Source of the DNA: Nocardia cyriacigeorgica GUH-2
GTDB lineage: Bacteria; Actinomycetota; Actinomycetes; Mycobacteriales; Mycobacteriaceae
DNA: 64,000 nucleotides
Reading direction: 5' to 3'
Assembly (NCBI RefSeq): GCF_000284035.1
Contig: NC_016887.1
Span: 3,348,001 to 3,412,000 of the forward strand
Position numbers and translations under genes: made by a program. The notes under the pieces were generated by a model. It did not search any database, was not told where the DNA came from, and worked only from the letters and a program-made list of their open reading frames with translations. The stretch's first letter is position 1. Every line of letters begins with the position of its first letter. Shown here in pieces: positions 53,470-63,148 of the stretch.

Positions 53470-54435
53470 ATGAGCACCGTGACACAAGACCGGCACACCG
53501 CCGGCACCACCTATCGTCCATTGATCGAATCCGAACTCACGGAGGCGGACGAGATCTTCCGCCTCGCCTTCGGGACGTTCATCGGCTTGCCCGACCCGAT
53601 GGCGTTCGCCGAAACCGCCGACCTGGTACATACCCGGTGGGCGGCCGACCCGAGTGCCGCCTTCGCCGCCGATATCGACGGCCGGCTGGCCGGGACCAAC
53701 TTCGGCACGCACTGGGGCAGTGTCGGTGTCGTCGGCCCGTTGACGGTCCGCCCCGAATACTGGGACCGCGGTCTGGGGTCGCTACTGATGGAGCCGGTGA
53801 TGGAGCGCTTCGCCGCCTGGGACACCACCATCCAGGGGCTGTTCACCTTCGCCCAGAGCCCCAAACACGTCGAGCTGTACCGCAAATTCGGCTTCTGGCC
53901 GCGCTATCTCACCGCGATCATGCGTAAACCCGTGCAGCGCACGCAGCCGGCACCGGGATGGATGGCCTACTCCGAACTGTCCGGGGCCGAGGAGTCCACG
54001 GTGCTGTCGATGTGCCGCACCCTGACCGATTCGGTGTATCCGGGATTGGATCTGTCGGGCGAAATGGCCCGTGCCCGCACCCACGGCGACACCGTGCTGC
54101 TCACCGACGGCCGATCGGTGACCGGGATGGCAGTCTGCCACCTCGGCGCGGGCACCGAAGCCGGACACGACGTCTGCCTGGTGAAGTTCGGTGCCGTCAG
54201 CCCGGGCCCGGGCGCGGCGGAACGGTTCGACCGACTCCTCGACGCATGCGAGGATCTCGCCGCCGAACGCGGCACCGGAGTACTGGAAGCCGGCACGAAC
54301 CTGGCCCGCACGCACGCCTACAGCACCATGATCGCGCGCGGATACCGCACCTACCTGCAGGGCATCGCGATGCATCGTCCCGGCGATCGCGGCTACAGCG
54401 ATCCCGAGTCCTATGTGATCGACGATTGGCGTTAG
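53470..54435 (+). CDS. GNAT-family acetyltransferase
   Basis: A 321-residue protein with an N-terminal GNAT domain: EADEIFRLAF, the acetyl-CoA loop VRPEYWDRGLGSLLMEPVM and YRKFGF. The C-terminal half (from about 165) is a second, GNAT-like domain (LSGEMARAR, VKFGAVSPGPGAAERFDRLL). Acceptor unknown. It is convergent with the LuxR gene (overlap of 4 bases at the stops). Confidence 0.8.
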   Translation: MSTVTQDRHTAGTTYRPLIESELTEADEIFRLAFGTFIGLPDPMAFAETADLVHTRWAADPSAAFAADIDGRLAGTNFGTHWGSVGVVGPLTVRPEYWDRGLGSLLMEPVMERFAAWDTTIQGLFTFAQSPKHVELYRKFGFWPRYLTAIMRKPVQRTQPAPGWMAYSELSGAEESTVLSMCRTLTDSVYPGLDLSGEMARARTHGDTVLLTDGRSVTGMAVCHLGAGTEAGHDVCLVKFGAVSPGPGAAERFDRLLDACEDLAAERGTGVLEAGTNLARTHAYSTMIARGYRTYLQGIAMHRPGDRGYSDPESYVIDDWR

Positions 54436-56060
54436 GCGAGATCGTGGCGGTAGGCATAGGCCGTCGCGGCGGCACGCGAAGAGACCCGATCTTGGTGAAG
54501 ATATTGCTGAGATGGCGAGCGACGGTCTTATCGCTCAGCGAAAGCGATTGCGCGATAGCGTGATTGGTCAGCCCGCCGGAGACCAGGCGCAGCACCTCGG
54601 CCTCGCGTTCGGTCAGGCCGGCCGGTAACGGCGACAGCCCGCGATCGGCGAGCAACGCGTCGGTGGCCTCGACATCCGGCCCAGCGCCCAGCCGAGCGAA
54701 GATCGACCGGCAGGCCGCCCATTCCACAGCGGCGGCCTCCTCGTCGCCGACCGCCCGGCAGGCCGTGCCGATCAGTCGGCGGGTGCGCGCGAGTTCGTAG
54801 GGGATGTCGAGTTCCGCCCAGATCCGTACCGCGGACCGTAGCTCGGGCAGCGCCGCGACCGGATCGTCGTCGGCCAGGTGCAGCGCTCCGCGCGCATAGG
54901 CGGCGCGGGCCCGCGCCGCCGGTCCGATATCGGCCAGCTCGTCCAGCTCGGCCACCACCTGCTGCGCCCGCGCGTACTCCCCCGCGGTCGTCGTCAATTC
55001 GGCCATGGCCGGCAACAGTGACGCGCGGGCGAGGCGGTCGGCGGGCCGTTCGGCCAACGCCCGCGCCAACCCCGCCGCGGCCGCCTCGGAACGCCCCTGC
55101 GCGGCGCGCAGCAACGCCATCCCGGGCTGGACCTCGCTGCCGTATCGGCCGGCATGCGCGAACGCCTCCTCGGCGCCGCTGAGATCGCCGACCACGCGCC
55201 GGATCTCACCGACCTGGTACCAGGCGCGGCCGGCGTCCATCGCGACCGTGCCGTTCTGCTCCTGGCAGGCCAGCCGCGCCTCGCGTTCGGCCTCGGTCCA
55301 CGCACCGTGCAGCCACAAGATCACCGACCGGTGCATCCGGCACGATCCGGAAATCGGCGTCCCGGCACCGTGCGAACACGCCCACTGCTCGAACGCCGAC
55401 GTCCACGCCTGCGCCCGGGCGATATCGGAGATGGCCTCGCAGACGTTGATCGAGCTGCAATAGATGCCCGCGCTGACCAGCGGACTTCGCACCTCACCCG
55501 AGAGCACGGCCAGCATCGCTTCATCGAGCAGGGCCACAGCGGCAGCGATATCGCCGAGGGCGGCGAGCGCGCGCCCCTGCTGGTGCAGACCGTAGCCGAC
55601 CAGATCGCGATCGCCGTGGCGTTCGCCGATCGCGGTGACGCGACGCCCGAGTTCCAGCGAGAGGTCGAGGTTGCCGGCGAAGTAGTTCGCCTCGGCCTCG
55701 GCCAGGCACAACATAACCGTGCGCCGCGCATTCGGGCTCAGTGGCGAGCAGGCGCTGGGCACGCGCCAGCCAGCCCATCGCCGCGGCCATATCGCCGCGC
55801 AGACTCAGCACCAGGTGGATGCGATAGGCACACAGTGCGGCCTCGCGGTGCGCGCCACCCTGCACATGCTGCGCGTACAGCCGGCTGCGCAGCTCGATGC
55901 TGTGCTCGGTGTGCCCGAGCAGGTGGGCGCATTCGGCGAGGATCTCCTGGTCGGTGGGATCGAGTTCGGCGGTTTCGGCGGCCCGGCCCAGCAGCGCATA
56001 CGCCTCGTCCCACGCGGCGGCGCGGAACGCGGTTCGGCCCGGCTCGACGTCAGCGACCAC
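54432..56060 (-). pseudogene. LuxR-type regulator with two frameshifts
   Basis: A helical repeat protein with a C-terminal LuxR HTH (LTEREAEVLRLVSGGLTNHAI and LSDKTVARHLSNIFTKIG). It is broken in two places. At about 55708-55715 the first frame ends its similarity at AAHGYV and the second begins MLCLAEAEANY; one base is missing. At about 54490-54495 one base is again missing, after TKIG; with it the end reads VSSRAAATAYAYRHDLA to a stop at 54432. A GTG at 56060 behind GAGGGGG is a likely start. Sequencing indels or a decayed gene. Confidence 0.75.
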
Positions 56061-56140
56061 ATCAACACGGTCCCCCTCGCGGCACGTGCACGCAAGGGTC
56101 GACGGCACTACGCTGGCCCGCGACCTGCGAAAGGAGCCGT

Positions 56141-56914
56141 ATGAGCACCGCCACCGCCGACCGGCTGGCCGAGATCGCATTTCCCCTGACACCGTGCCCG
56201 GACTTGAACCGGGCGTTCCATGAGCATTGGCCGGTGCGCCTCGGCGACACCGACGGCCAGGAGCGGCTGCGGCTCGACGCCGTGGCGCGCTACCTTCAGG
56301 ACATCGGCTACGACCATCTGCAGGTGGTGGAGGACGGCGATCTGCATCCGGGCTGGATCGTGCGGCGCACGGTCATCGACGTGCTGGCGCCCATCGAATT
56401 CGGCGACCGGGTGCATCTGCGGCGCTGGCCGTCGGCGCTGTCGAACCGCTGGTGCAATATGCGCATCCAGGTCAGCAGCGAAAACGGCGGGCAGATCGAG
56501 ACCGAGATGTTCCTCATCCACGTCGATATCGAGGCCGGCCGCCCGGCCCGGATGACCGACCGGTTCATGGCGCCGATGCTCGCGGCCACCGACCAGCACC
56601 GGCTGCGCTGGCGTCCGGCGCTCGAGGAATCCACCGGCGTCGACGCCGACCTGCGGCCGTTCCCGCTGCGGGTGACCGACGTGGACCGCTACGGCCACGT
56701 CAACAATGCGGTGCACTGGGAAGCCGTCGAAGAAGCCCTCGCCCGCTTCCCCGACGCACCCGCCGCGCCCTACCGGGTGATCCTCGAACACGCCGGACCG
56801 GTCATGGCCGGCGACGAGGTGCAGATCCGCTCCTGGCAGGGCGCGGACGGGCTGCGCGTACAGCTCGAAGTCGACGGCAGCGCACGGACTTTGGCGCGTA
56901 TCGAGAGCGTCTGA
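56141..56914 (+). CDS. Acyl-ACP thioesterase family protein
   Basis: A 257-residue double-hotdog thioesterase (FatA-like): WPVRLGDTDGQERLRLDAVARYLQDIG (trimmed), the second domain VTDVDRYGHVNNAVHWEAVEE with the Asn/His active-site region. AAGGAG precedes the ATG. It would release a fatty acid from ACP or CoA. Convergent with 6-phosphogluconate dehydrogenase. Confidence 0.83.
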   Translation: MSTATADRLAEIAFPLTPCPDLNRAFHEHWPVRLGDTDGQERLRLDAVARYLQDIGYDHLQVVEDGDLHPGWIVRRTVIDVLAPIEFGDRVHLRRWPSALSNRWCNMRIQVSSENGGQIETEMFLIHVDIEAGRPARMTDRFMAPMLAATDQHRLRWRPALEESTGVDADLRPFPLRVTDVDRYGHVNNAVHWEAVEEALARFPDAPAAPYRVILEHAGPVMAGDEVQIRSWQGADGLRVQLEVDGSARTLARIESV

Positions 56915-56925
56915 CCGGAGCGGGA

Positions 56926-56951
56926 GCGGAGCGGATCCGTGTCCGCTCCGC
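56926..56951. terminator. Bidirectional terminator hairpin
   Basis: Perfect 10-bp arms (GCGGAGCGGA / TCCGCTCCGC) with a 6-base loop between the convergent thioesterase and gnd genes. Confidence 0.6.
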
Positions 56952-56961
56952 CTCCCCGCAC

Positions 56962-58407
56962 TCAGCTGGTCTGGATCTCGCTGCGATCCCCGCTCCACAG
57001 CGTGTGGAACTTGCCTTCGGCGTCGATGCGCTCGTAGGTGTGGGCGCCGAAGAAGTCGCGCTGACCCTGGGTGAGGGCGGCGGGCAGGCGTTCGGCGCGC
57101 AGGGCGTCGTAGTAGGACAGCGACGAAGCGAACGCGGGCACGGGGATGCCGAGCATGGTCGCGGTAGCGACGACCCGGCGCCAGCTGTCGATGCCGGTTT
57201 CGATGGCCTCGCGGAAGTACGGCGCCAGGATCAGGCTCTCCAGATTCGGGTTCTCGTCGTAGGCCTCCTTGATCCGGTTCAGGAACCGGGCCCGGATGAT
57301 GCAGCCGCCGCGCCAGATGGTGGCCAGATCACCAGGCTTGAGGCCCCAGCCGTATTCGGCGCTGCCGGCGGCGATCTGGTCGAAGCCCTGCGCGTAGGCG
57401 ACGACCTTCGAGGCGTAGAGCGCGCGGCGGATGTCCTCGGTGAAGGTCTCCACATCGGTGGGCTTGTCGGCCAGCGTGCCCGCGGCCAAACCCTTGGCGG
57501 CGGCGCGCTGGGCGCGGGAACCCGACAGCGCGCGAGCGAAGACCGCCTCGGCGATACCGGTGACGGGAATGCCCAGATCCAGCGCGGACTTCACCGTCCA
57601 GCGGCCGGTGCCCTTCTGCTCTGCGGCATCCACGATGACGTCGACCAGCGCCTTGCCGGTCTTGGCATCCACCTGGTTGAGCACCTCGGCGGTGATCTCC
57701 ACCAGGTAGCTCTCCAGATCACCGGAATTCCACTGGGTGAACACATCGGCGATCTGCTTGGCGTCGAAGCCGAGCGCGTCGCGGAACAGGTGGTAGGCCT
57801 CGCCGATGAGCTGCATATCGGCGTACTCGATGCCGTTGTGCACCATCTTCACGAAATGCCCGGAACCATCGGGGCCGATGTGGGTGCAGCAGGGAGTGCC
57901 GTCGACCTTCGCGGCCACCGATTCCAGCAGCGGGCCCAGCGATTCGTAGGACTCGGCCGGGCCGCCCGGCATGATCGACGGACCGTTGAGCGCGCCCTCC
58001 TCACCACCGGAAATGCCAGCGCCGACGAAGTTGAGCCCGCGCTCGCGCAGCGACGCCTCGCGCCGGATGGTGTCGGTGTAGAGGGCGTTGCCGCCGTCGA
58101 TGATGATGTCGCCCGGCTCCATGGCCGCGGCCAGTTCCTCGATGACGGCGTCGGTGGCCTCACCGGCCTTGACCATGATGAGCACCCGGCGCGGCTTCTC
58201 CAGCGCGGCGATCAGTTCCTCGATCGACTCCGTGCGCACGAAGTCACCGTCGCCGCCGTGCTCGGCCAGCAGGGCGTCGACCTTGGCGATGCTGCGGTTG
58301 TGCAAGGCGACGGTGTAGCCGTGCCGCGCGAAATTGCGGGCGATATTGCTGCCCATGACCGCGAGGCCGGTGACCCCGATCTGTGCGCGCGCGGTGGGAG
58401 ATGTCAT
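56962..58407 (-). CDS. gnd: 6-phosphogluconate dehydrogenase (decarboxylating)
   Basis: A 481-residue NADP-type enzyme of the pentose-phosphate pathway. GLAVMGSNIARNFA binds the cofactor, HNRS follows with Arg for NADP, and FVGAGISGGEEGALNGPSIM, KMVHNGIEYADMQLI and the C-terminal YFGAHTYERID-type sequence are characteristic. It is the long (about 480 residue) form. The ATG at 58407 lies upstream of a TetR gene on the same strand. Confident call. Confidence 0.93.
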   Translation of the reverse strand: MTSPTARAQIGVTGLAVMGSNIARNFARHGYTVALHNRSIAKVDALLAEHGGDGDFVRTESIEELIAALEKPRRVLIMVKAGEATDAVIEELAAAMEPGDIIIDGGNALYTDTIRREASLRERGLNFVGAGISGGEEGALNGPSIMPGGPAESYESLGPLLESVAAKVDGTPCCTHIGPDGSGHFVKMVHNGIEYADMQLIGEAYHLFRDALGFDAKQIADVFTQWNSGDLESYLVEITAEVLNQVDAKTGKALVDVIVDAAEQKGTGRWTVKSALDLGIPVTGIAEAVFARALSGSRAQRAAAKGLAAGTLADKPTDVETFTEDIRRALYASKVVAYAQGFDQIAAGSAEYGWGLKPGDLATIWRGGCIIRARFLNRIKEAYDENPNLESLILAPYFREAIETGIDSWRRVVATATMLGIPVPAFASSLSYYDALRAERLPAALTQGQRDFFGAHTYERIDAEGKFHTLWSGDRSEIQTS

Positions 58408-58502
58408 CGGCGGGTTCTCCTTGTCGATCGAGCTCGATGTGAACCCCCGCAGTCTAGGCAGCGCGCCGATGGCCGCCCGGCCCGCGCTCGGTCGCGGCGC
58501 TA

Positions 58503-59138
58503 CTACTGGCCCACCGCGCCGGTTCCGGTGACGAAATCGCGCTGCGCCGAGATCGACGCACCCATCCAGCGCCGCAGGTAGGCGCGCAATTCGTCCTCGG
58601 TGCGCGGCGGATCGCCCGGCGACACCAGGAACGAATGCATCGTGCGCAGCACGAATTCGACCAGCTCTTGCAGGGCGGGTTCGTCGTAGCCGTGGCGGGC
58701 CCAGTCGACGTCGAAGCGATGGATCATCGTCATGCCGAAGGTCTTGGCCTGCACCGAGGTCATGCTGTCGGGGTCGATGGCCGAGTACGAGCTCGTCAGC
58801 ACGATGCGCAGATGCGGGGTGCGGCGCACGTCGGCGAGGGTGAAGACCGCGGCTTCGGTCATCGCCTCGGCCGGATCGTCGAGGCCGGCCACGTGCGCGG
58901 CCAGCCGGTCCAGGAAGCCGTCGACCGAGGCGATGGCCGCGGCCGTCAGCAGCGATTCGGCGCTGGGGAAATAGCGGTAGACGGTCTGGCGGATGACGCC
59001 GAGCGCGTCGGCCACATCGGCGATGCTGATCGCCGACCCGGTCCGCCCGATCAGCTCGACCGCGGTGGCGACGATGCGCCGACGGGCTTCCTCGTCGTCT
59101 TCGGGCGGACTCCCGCCCCATCCGCGTCTGCGCGCCAC
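58503..59138 (-). CDS. TetR-family regulator
   Basis: A 211-residue TetR protein with the HTH in ISIADVADALGVIRQTVYRYFPS. The start is taken as GTG at 59138; the longer frame to a TTG at 59198 would begin inside the palindrome at 59192-59217 and adds atypical residues. It diverges from the PF10118 gene and probably represses both. Confidence 0.82.
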   Translation of the reverse strand: MARRRGWGGSPPEDDEEARRRIVATAVELIGRTGSAISIADVADALGVIRQTVYRYFPSAESLLTAAAIASVDGFLDRLAAHVAGLDDPAEAMTEAAVFTLADVRRTPHLRIVLTSSYSAIDPDSMTSVQAKTFGMTMIHRFDVDWARHGYDEPALQELVEFVLRTMHSFLVSPGDPPRTEDELRAYLRRWMGASISAQRDFVTGTGAVGQ

Positions 59139-59191
59139 CGGCCGGACACTACCACCGCCTTCTCCCGGGTCGGCGATCTTCCTAAAGCAAT

Positions 59192-59217
59192 CATACAAAC
59201 AGATGCTTGGTTGTATG
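59192..59217. promoter_or_regulatory. Inverted repeat in the TetR / PF10118 gap
   Basis: CATACAA (59192-59198) and TTGTATG (59211-59217) are 12 bases apart, 62 bases before the hydrolase start. A palindrome in a divergent TetR intergenic region is a likely operator. Confidence 0.6.
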
Positions 59218-59278
59218 GTTACACCCGCAGCGCTGCCCCGCGCAGCGACAGACCCATCCCCTACGCGAGGTACTCCCT

Positions 59279-60223
59279 GTGACGAATGTGCAGCCCCGAA
59301 AGATGGATTTCGGATTCGAGGACGCGGATGTCCCGTTCCTGTGGAACCCGCAGAATCCCGCCTGGTCGAGCATGTCGAACGCGGTCTCGTTCCTGGCCGT
59401 CGGCTTCGAGAAGATGATCGTCAAGCTGATCATGCAGCTCAAGCCCGTGTTCACCGACCCGGAGGTGGCCGCGGAGGCCACCGCCTTCATGCGCCAGGAA
59501 GGCCATCACTCGACCGCGCACCGCCAGCACGTCAAGGCGCTGATCAAGAAATACCCGGGCCTTCAGAACACCCTCGACGCGGTGATCGGCGAATTCGACC
59601 TGCTCACCGAGGCCACCTCGCACAACTACCGCCTCGCCTACACCGCCGACCTCGAGGCCACCTTCACGCCGGTGTTCAAGCTGATGCTCGACAACGAGGA
59701 CACCCTGTTCCGGCCCGGCGACGACCGGGTCGCCTCGCTGTTCATCTGGCATTTCGTCGAGGAGGTGGAGCACCGCAGCTCGGCGCTGATCCTGTTCAAC
59801 GCCGTGGTCGGCGACGAGCTCTACCGGATGCGGATGGCGCCGTCGATCTTCGCGCACGTGCTCAAGGTGATCCGAATCGCCTGCATGGGCTTCAACCAGC
59901 ACGTTCCCCTCGCCGACCGGCAGGTCGACGCCATGGCGATGTTCGCCCGCCACCGCGCCAAGCAGCGGGTGCTGACCTTCTTCGCGCCGTACCTGACCAA
60001 GGGCCCGATGCCGCGCGCGTTCGACGGACTCCCGCGCAAGGAACAGCTCACCGCCCTGGCCGGGGTGTTCCGCAGCCAGATGCCCAAGCACGACCCGACC
60101 CACGAGAACCTGCCCGAGCTGGCGGATCGGTGGTTCGAGCGCTATGACGCCGGCTACGACTGCACCCGCTGGTACACCGCCGACCAGAACGACACCTCGG
60201 TGGCCTCGGCGGTGAACTCATGA
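59279..60223 (+). CDS. Metal-dependent hydrolase, PF10118 family
   Basis: A 314-residue helical protein of the PF10118 predicted metal-dependent hydrolase family: FMRQEGHHSTAHRQH, WHFVEEVEHRSSALILF, which are metal-ligand-rich helices. GAGG precedes the GTG at 59279. It is coupled to the membrane protein (ATGA overlap). The biochemical function is not established; diiron or dinuclear chemistry is likely. Confidence 0.75.
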   Translation: MTNVQPRKMDFGFEDADVPFLWNPQNPAWSSMSNAVSFLAVGFEKMIVKLIMQLKPVFTDPEVAAEATAFMRQEGHHSTAHRQHVKALIKKYPGLQNTLDAVIGEFDLLTEATSHNYRLAYTADLEATFTPVFKLMLDNEDTLFRPGDDRVASLFIWHFVEEVEHRSSALILFNAVVGDELYRMRMAPSIFAHVLKVIRIACMGFNQHVPLADRQVDAMAMFARHRAKQRVLTFFAPYLTKGPMPRAFDGLPRKEQLTALAGVFRSQMPKHDPTHENLPELADRWFERYDAGYDCTRWYTADQNDTSVASAVNS

Positions 60224-61395
60224 GCGATCTGTGTACGCCCACTTTCGCCGATCTCGCCGAACGCATGGGTTTTTCCTGTGACGAGACCGGCGGGCTGGTC
60301 GAATTCCGCAATCCGGCCGCACTCGAGAACTGGACGCTGCTCGCGCTCGAGGTGACCATCGTGCTCGGCTCGGTGCTCGCACTGGTCTACGCGATCATGC
60401 GGCTGCGCAAACACGGTGACCCGACCAATCTGGTGCTCTGGTTCGGCGCCACCGCGTACCTGTTCGTGATCGAACCGCCGCTGTATTTCCCCGGCGCGTT
60501 CGGCATCGACGAGCACGTGGACACCATGTTCGCGCACAACCTGTTCACGGTGGAATTCCTGTGGGGCAGGCTGCCGCTCTACATCATCGCCATCTATCCG
60601 TTCATGGCGACGGTGGCCTTCGAAATCGTGCGCATGCTCGGCATTTTCCGCCGCCATGGTGTGCTGCTCGGCGCGGCGTGCGTCGGGTTCGTCCATCACG
60701 CGTTCTACGAGATCTTCGACCACATCGGCCCGCAGCTGCGCTGGTGGGAATGGTCGCTGGACAATCCGATCAACCAGCCGTTCTTCGATGCGGTGCCGCT
60801 GCCGAGCGTGGTCGTCTTCGCGGCGCTGTGGCCGATGTCGCTGGCGTTGTGCGTGCAGTATTTCGTGGGCCGGCACGTCGATGCGGGCACCGAATTCACT
60901 GGGCTGCAATTGGTGTGGCGCACCGTGGTGATCGGCTTGCTGGCTTCGGTCGGCACCTTCGTCTTGCCGTTGCCCGCCACGATCATCGGTATCGGCAGCG
61001 ACGCGGTGCGCGGATTCGTCTATGCCGCAGAACTTGTCGTGCTGTCGGTGGTTGCGGCGGTGCTGATGTACCGGCAGTGGGCAGCGTCGCGGGCCGGGTC
61101 CACGCCGGTGTACGGGTACCGCAATCGGTTCGTGCAGGTGTACGCGCTGGTGTATCTGGCCGTGATGGGAGTGCTCTGGGTGAGCGCACTGCCCGACTAC
61201 TTCGCGGCGGTCGACGGCCTCACATCGGAGGGCGATCCGGTCGGCAACCTCTGGTACACCCTCGCCTGCTTCGCGATCGCACTCGTGTCCGTCGCCGCGA
61301 CGTTCACGATGCCGCAGGGTCAACCCGAGAAAGACAGCGGATCGGAGCAGGACGCCGCACCACAGGCACAGGCCTCGGCACCCGAGCCCGCCTAG
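60220..61395 (+). CDS. Polytopic membrane protein partner of PF10118
   Basis: A 391-residue protein with about nine membrane helices (for example LEVTIVLGSVLALVYAIM, LYIIAIYPFMATVAFEIV, SVVVFAALWPMSLALCV) and a Glu/Pro/Ala C-terminal tail. Overlaps the hydrolase by ATGA, so the two are made together. No family recognised. Confidence 0.75.
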   Translation: MSDLCTPTFADLAERMGFSCDETGGLVEFRNPAALENWTLLALEVTIVLGSVLALVYAIMRLRKHGDPTNLVLWFGATAYLFVIEPPLYFPGAFGIDEHVDTMFAHNLFTVEFLWGRLPLYIIAIYPFMATVAFEIVRMLGIFRRHGVLLGAACVGFVHHAFYEIFDHIGPQLRWWEWSLDNPINQPFFDAVPLPSVVVFAALWPMSLALCVQYFVGRHVDAGTEFTGLQLVWRTVVIGLLASVGTFVLPLPATIIGIGSDAVRGFVYAAELVVLSVVAAVLMYRQWAASRAGSTPVYGYRNRFVQVYALVYLAVMGVLWVSALPDYFAAVDGLTSEGDPVGNLWYTLACFAIALVSVAATFTMPQGQPEKDSGSEQDAAPQAQASAPEPA

Positions 61396-61415
61396 GTTCT
61401 GTCTCGAATTCCGCG

Positions 61416-61446
61416 AGGGGTGGCACTGTACGTCGGTGCCACCCCT
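61416..61446 (+). terminator. Terminator hairpin
   Basis: Perfect 11-bp arms (AGGGGTGGCAC / GTGCCACCCCT) with a 9-base loop, 21 bases after the membrane protein stop. Confidence 0.65.
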
Positions 61447-61492
61447 GTCGTCGGCCCTGGTTCGGGATCGGCTGGTCGGGCATGATGGCGGC

Positions 61493-61828
61493 ATGAAGTA
61501 CGTGTTGCTGATCTGCGACGACGAAACGACTTCACCGACGATGGAAGAGATCGCCGCCGATCCGGCATATCGGGCCTATGACGACGAGGTGGAGCGGCGG
61601 GGCACCGGCCTCGGCGGCGCGCGACTACGTCCGGTGGCGGACGCGACGACCGTCCGTCTCCGCGACGGCGAAACGCTCGTCTCCGATGGGCCGTTCGCCG
61701 AGACCAAGGACTTCATCGGCGGCATCGACATCATCGACTGCGCGAATCTGGACGACGCGATCGCCATCGCCGCACGTCATCCGTACGCGGCCCGGGGGTG
61801 CATCGAGATTCGCCCCGTCTGGGAATGA
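61493..61828 (+). CDS. DGPF/YCII-family protein
   Basis: A 111-residue DGPF protein: MKYVLLICDD start, and VSDGPFAETKDFIGGIDII with the DGPF motif and the Glu after it. It belongs with the ECF sigma factor that follows, as is common for this pair. Overlaps the sigma factor start (ATGA). Confidence 0.88.
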   Translation: MKYVLLICDDETTSPTMEEIAADPAYRAYDDEVERRGTGLGGARLRPVADATTVRLRDGETLVSDGPFAETKDFIGGIDIIDCANLDDAIAIAARHPYAARGCIEIRPVWE

Positions 61829-63042
61829 CTGCGCCACAAGAGGTTCGCGCCGCGGTGGATGCGGCGTTCCGCGACGAGTGGGGTCAAGTGGTCGCGACTC
61901 TCATCGGGCTCACCGGCGATTGGGACCTCGCCGAGGACTGCGCTCAGGAGGCGTTCGCGGCAGCGCTGACCACGTGGCCGCGCGATGGTGTTCCGAGCCG
62001 TCCGGGGGCCTGGCTCACGACCACGGCGCGCAACCGGGCAACCGACCGGCTGCGCCGGGAGACCGCCGCGGCGGCGAAGCTGCGCGGGCTCGCCGTGCTG
62101 GCACGTGACCCGATCGAGCCGCCGACGGACCGGATTCCGGATGAGCGGTTACGGCTGATCTTCACCTGCTGCCATCCGGCACTGCCGTTCCCGGCCCGGG
62201 TCGCGCTCACCCTGCGCACGCTGGCGGGCCTGAGTACCGCCGAGATCGCGAAGGCGTTCCTGACGGCCGAATCCACGATGGCGCAACGCCTGGTGCGAGC
62301 GAAACGCAAGATCACCGAGGCGGGCATCCCGTACCGCGTGCCACCGCCGGAGCTGCTGCCACAACGACTGCCCTCCGTCCTGGCGGTGTTGTATCTGATC
62401 TTCAACCAGGGCTACGACGACGAGGACGGGACCCGTGGGCTGGCAGGCGAGGGAATCCATCTCGGGCGGGTCCTGGTGCGGCTGCTGCCCACCGAGCCGG
62501 AGGCACGCGGTCTGCTGGCCCTGATGCTGCTGCTCGAGGCCCGCCGCGAGCACCGCACCGACCACGGCGTGCTGGTCACGCTGGAACACCAGGACCGATC
62601 CCGATGGGATCGCGCGCTGATCGCCGAAGGCGTGCGGACACTCGACGACGCGCTGGCCCTGCGGCGTCCCGGCCCCTATCAGGTGCAGGCCGCGATCGCC
62701 GCCTGCCACGCCACCGCGCCCGACGCGGCGGCCACCGACTGGCCGCAGATCGCCGCCCTCTACGGCGAGCTCGCCCGGCTGGCGCCGTCCCCCGTTGTCG
62801 ACCTCAACCGCGCCGTGGCGGTGGCGATGGCCGAGGGGATCCCCGCGGGCCTCGCCCTCGTCGACGAACTCGCCGAGTCCGGCCGCCTGGACGGCTACTA
62901 CCTGCTGCCCGCGACCCGCGGCGATCTGCTGCGCCGCGACGGCCGGCTCACCGAGGCGGCCGCGGCGTACGAGGCGGCGCTGGAACTCGCACCCACCGAG
63001 GCCGAGCGTCGCTACCTGGCCGAACGCCGCAGCGAATGCTGA
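61825..63042 (+). CDS. ECF sigma factor (ECF42 type)
   Basis: A 405-residue sigma factor. Region 2 is in DWDLAEDCAQEAFAAAL, region 4 in GLSTAEIAKAFLTAESTMAQRL. The long C-terminal extension with TPR-like helices (LVDELAESGRLDGYYLL and AAAYEAALELAPTEAERRYL) is the mark of ECF42, which is linked to DGPF proteins, here the coupled gene upstream. No anti-sigma factor is seen. Confidence 0.88.
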   Translation: MTAPQEVRAAVDAAFRDEWGQVVATLIGLTGDWDLAEDCAQEAFAAALTTWPRDGVPSRPGAWLTTTARNRATDRLRRETAAAAKLRGLAVLARDPIEPPTDRIPDERLRLIFTCCHPALPFPARVALTLRTLAGLSTAEIAKAFLTAESTMAQRLVRAKRKITEAGIPYRVPPPELLPQRLPSVLAVLYLIFNQGYDDEDGTRGLAGEGIHLGRVLVRLLPTEPEARGLLALMLLLEARREHRTDHGVLVTLEHQDRSRWDRALIAEGVRTLDDALALRRPGPYQVQAAIAACHATAPDAAATDWPQIAALYGELARLAPSPVVDLNRAVAVAMAEGIPAGLALVDELAESGRLDGYYLLPATRGDLLRRDGRLTEAAAAYEAALELAPTEAERRYLAERRSEC

Positions 63043-63148
63043 CACGCCTCCGTTTCCGGATCCCGCAGAATTTTTCTCGCGCCGATGTCGATCCCGCGCA
63101 CTCTCGTTCGTCGGTGGTGCGAACCACCCGATAGAGAGAGGTAAGACA

